Assembly: GCA_946481585.1 (NCBI GenBank)
Contig: CAMLOF010000197.1
Coordinates: 1-5,815 of the forward strand
DNA: 5,815 nt
Reading direction: 5' to 3'
DNA from: an uncultured Macromonas sp.
GTDB lineage: Bacteria > Pseudomonadota > Gammaproteobacteria > Burkholderiales > Burkholderiaceae
Below the pieces are notes generated by a model that saw only the letters and a list, made by a program, of their open reading frames with translations, was not told the origin of the DNA and did no database searches. Of the stretch, positions 5,531 through 5,815 are shown in pieces. Each line of letters starts with the position of its first letter. The first letter of the stretch is position 1. The position numbers were made by a program, and so were the translations under genes.

Positions 5531-5558
5531 TTGCATGGCCGGGCCAGCGGCGTAAACT
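5531..5558 (+). promoter_or_regulatory. Possible sigma-70 promoter of the flagellar rod-like gene
   Basis: TTGCAT (5531-5536) and TAAACT (5553-5558) are separated by 16 bases and match the -35 and -10 consensus at 3 and 4 of 6 positions. The start point would be near 5565, very close to the ribosome binding site. Weak match, supported mainly by position. Confidence 0.3.
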
Positions 5559-5569
5559 GGAGCGCATTC

Positions 5570-5574
5570 AGGAG
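5570..5574 (+). promoter_or_regulatory. Ribosome binding site of the flagellar rod-like gene
   Basis: AGGAG lies 9 bases before the GTG at 5584. It supports a GTG start, which also places the first residues where rod proteins begin. Confidence 0.65.
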
Positions 5575-5583
5575 CTTTTCCCG

Positions 5584-5815
5584 GTGAACATCCTTTCCAT
5601 CGCCCAGTCGGGCATGCAGTCTGCGCAGCTTCGGCTGGACAGTTCTGCCCACAACGTGGCCAACCTGCCTACCCAGGGTTTTCGCCGCCAGGAGGCGGTG
5701 GCCGAGGCCCAGCCCGAGGGCGGTGTGAGCACACGCTTGCAAAAAGCGCAGCAACCCGGCGTGAACCTGGAAGAGGAAGTGGTGGAGCAGATGTCGGCCA
5801 GCTTTGCCTACAAGG
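5584..5815 (+). CDS. Small flagellar basal-body rod protein-like gene (FlgC/FlgB-like), cut by window edge
   Basis: The frame starts at GTG and runs 77 codons to the right edge. Residues 2-34 carry the rod-protein N-terminal signature: ILSIAQSGMQSAQLRLD followed by SSAHNVANLPTQGFRR, matching the usual SNNIAN...T.GY/F pattern. After only about 25 polar residues comes NLEEEVVEQMSASFAYK (61-77), which resembles the C-terminal signature of FlgC/FlgE/FlgF/FlgG proteins (V.L..EMV.M..A..AY.AN). The two ends that normally flank a large axial domain are therefore almost directly joined, and the full protein is probably about 90-100 residues, against about 135 for FlgC. No flagellar gene is seen next to it, so it may be an orphan paralogue. 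Whether it enters the rod is unknown. Confidence 0.7.
   Translation, partial: MNILSIAQSGMQSAQLRLDSSAHNVANLPTQGFRRQEAVAEAQPEGGVSTRLQKAQQPGVNLEEEVVEQMSASFAYK

Noticed and set aside
5520..5535. Sigma-54-like promoter (ACGGGCG-N4-TTGCA) before the rod-like gene
   Set aside because: The TTGCA half matches, but the essential GG of the -24 element is off by one base, giving 9 instead of 10 bases between GG and GC.

Overview
The window is compact, GC-rich bacterial DNA with six genes and no gap longer than about 180 bases. Codon use, the BoxB benzoyl-CoA oxygenase, the RHH_4-type small regulator and the miniature flagellar rod-like protein together suggest a betaproteobacterium, most likely Burkholderiales and plausibly Comamonadaceae. 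This placement is an inference from gene content. No tRNA, rRNA, CRISPR array, insertion sequence or phage gene was seen.

Layout from left to right. (1) The N-terminal two thirds of an acetoacetate-CoA ligase on the minus strand, running off the left edge. (2) A 150-base divergent spacer that could fold into a nested RNA structure. (3) A plus-strand NCS2 nucleobase permease of the RutG/UraA type, closed by a strong intrinsic terminator. (4) A plus-strand DJ-1/PfpI family protein, followed after 60 bases by a small ribbon-helix-helix protein. (5) A minus-strand boxB gene, convergent with the RHH gene and overlapping its 3' end by 25 bases. (6) A 179-base divergent control region. (7) The start of a short flagellar basal-body rod-like protein on the plus strand, cut by the right edge.

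The genes do not form one pathway. The ligase feeds acetoacetate into CoA metabolism, the permease salvages pyrimidines or purines, and BoxB carries out the oxygen-dependent step of the aerobic hybrid benzoyl-CoA pathway. boxB stands alone: neither boxA (reductase) nor boxC (ring-opening lyase) is next to it on either side.

The most interesting stretch is the boxB promoter. It has a near-perfect FNR/ANR box centred 41.5 bases upstream of the start point predicted from a GATACT -10 hexamer. Two TGCA-N6-TGC(T/C) elements spaced 32 bases apart resemble BoxR/BzdR operators, and one covers the -10. Together they suggest a gene induced by benzoyl-CoA and boosted when oxygen is scarce. The second notable stretch is the structured leader before the permease, whose outer helix ends one base before the ribosome binding site.
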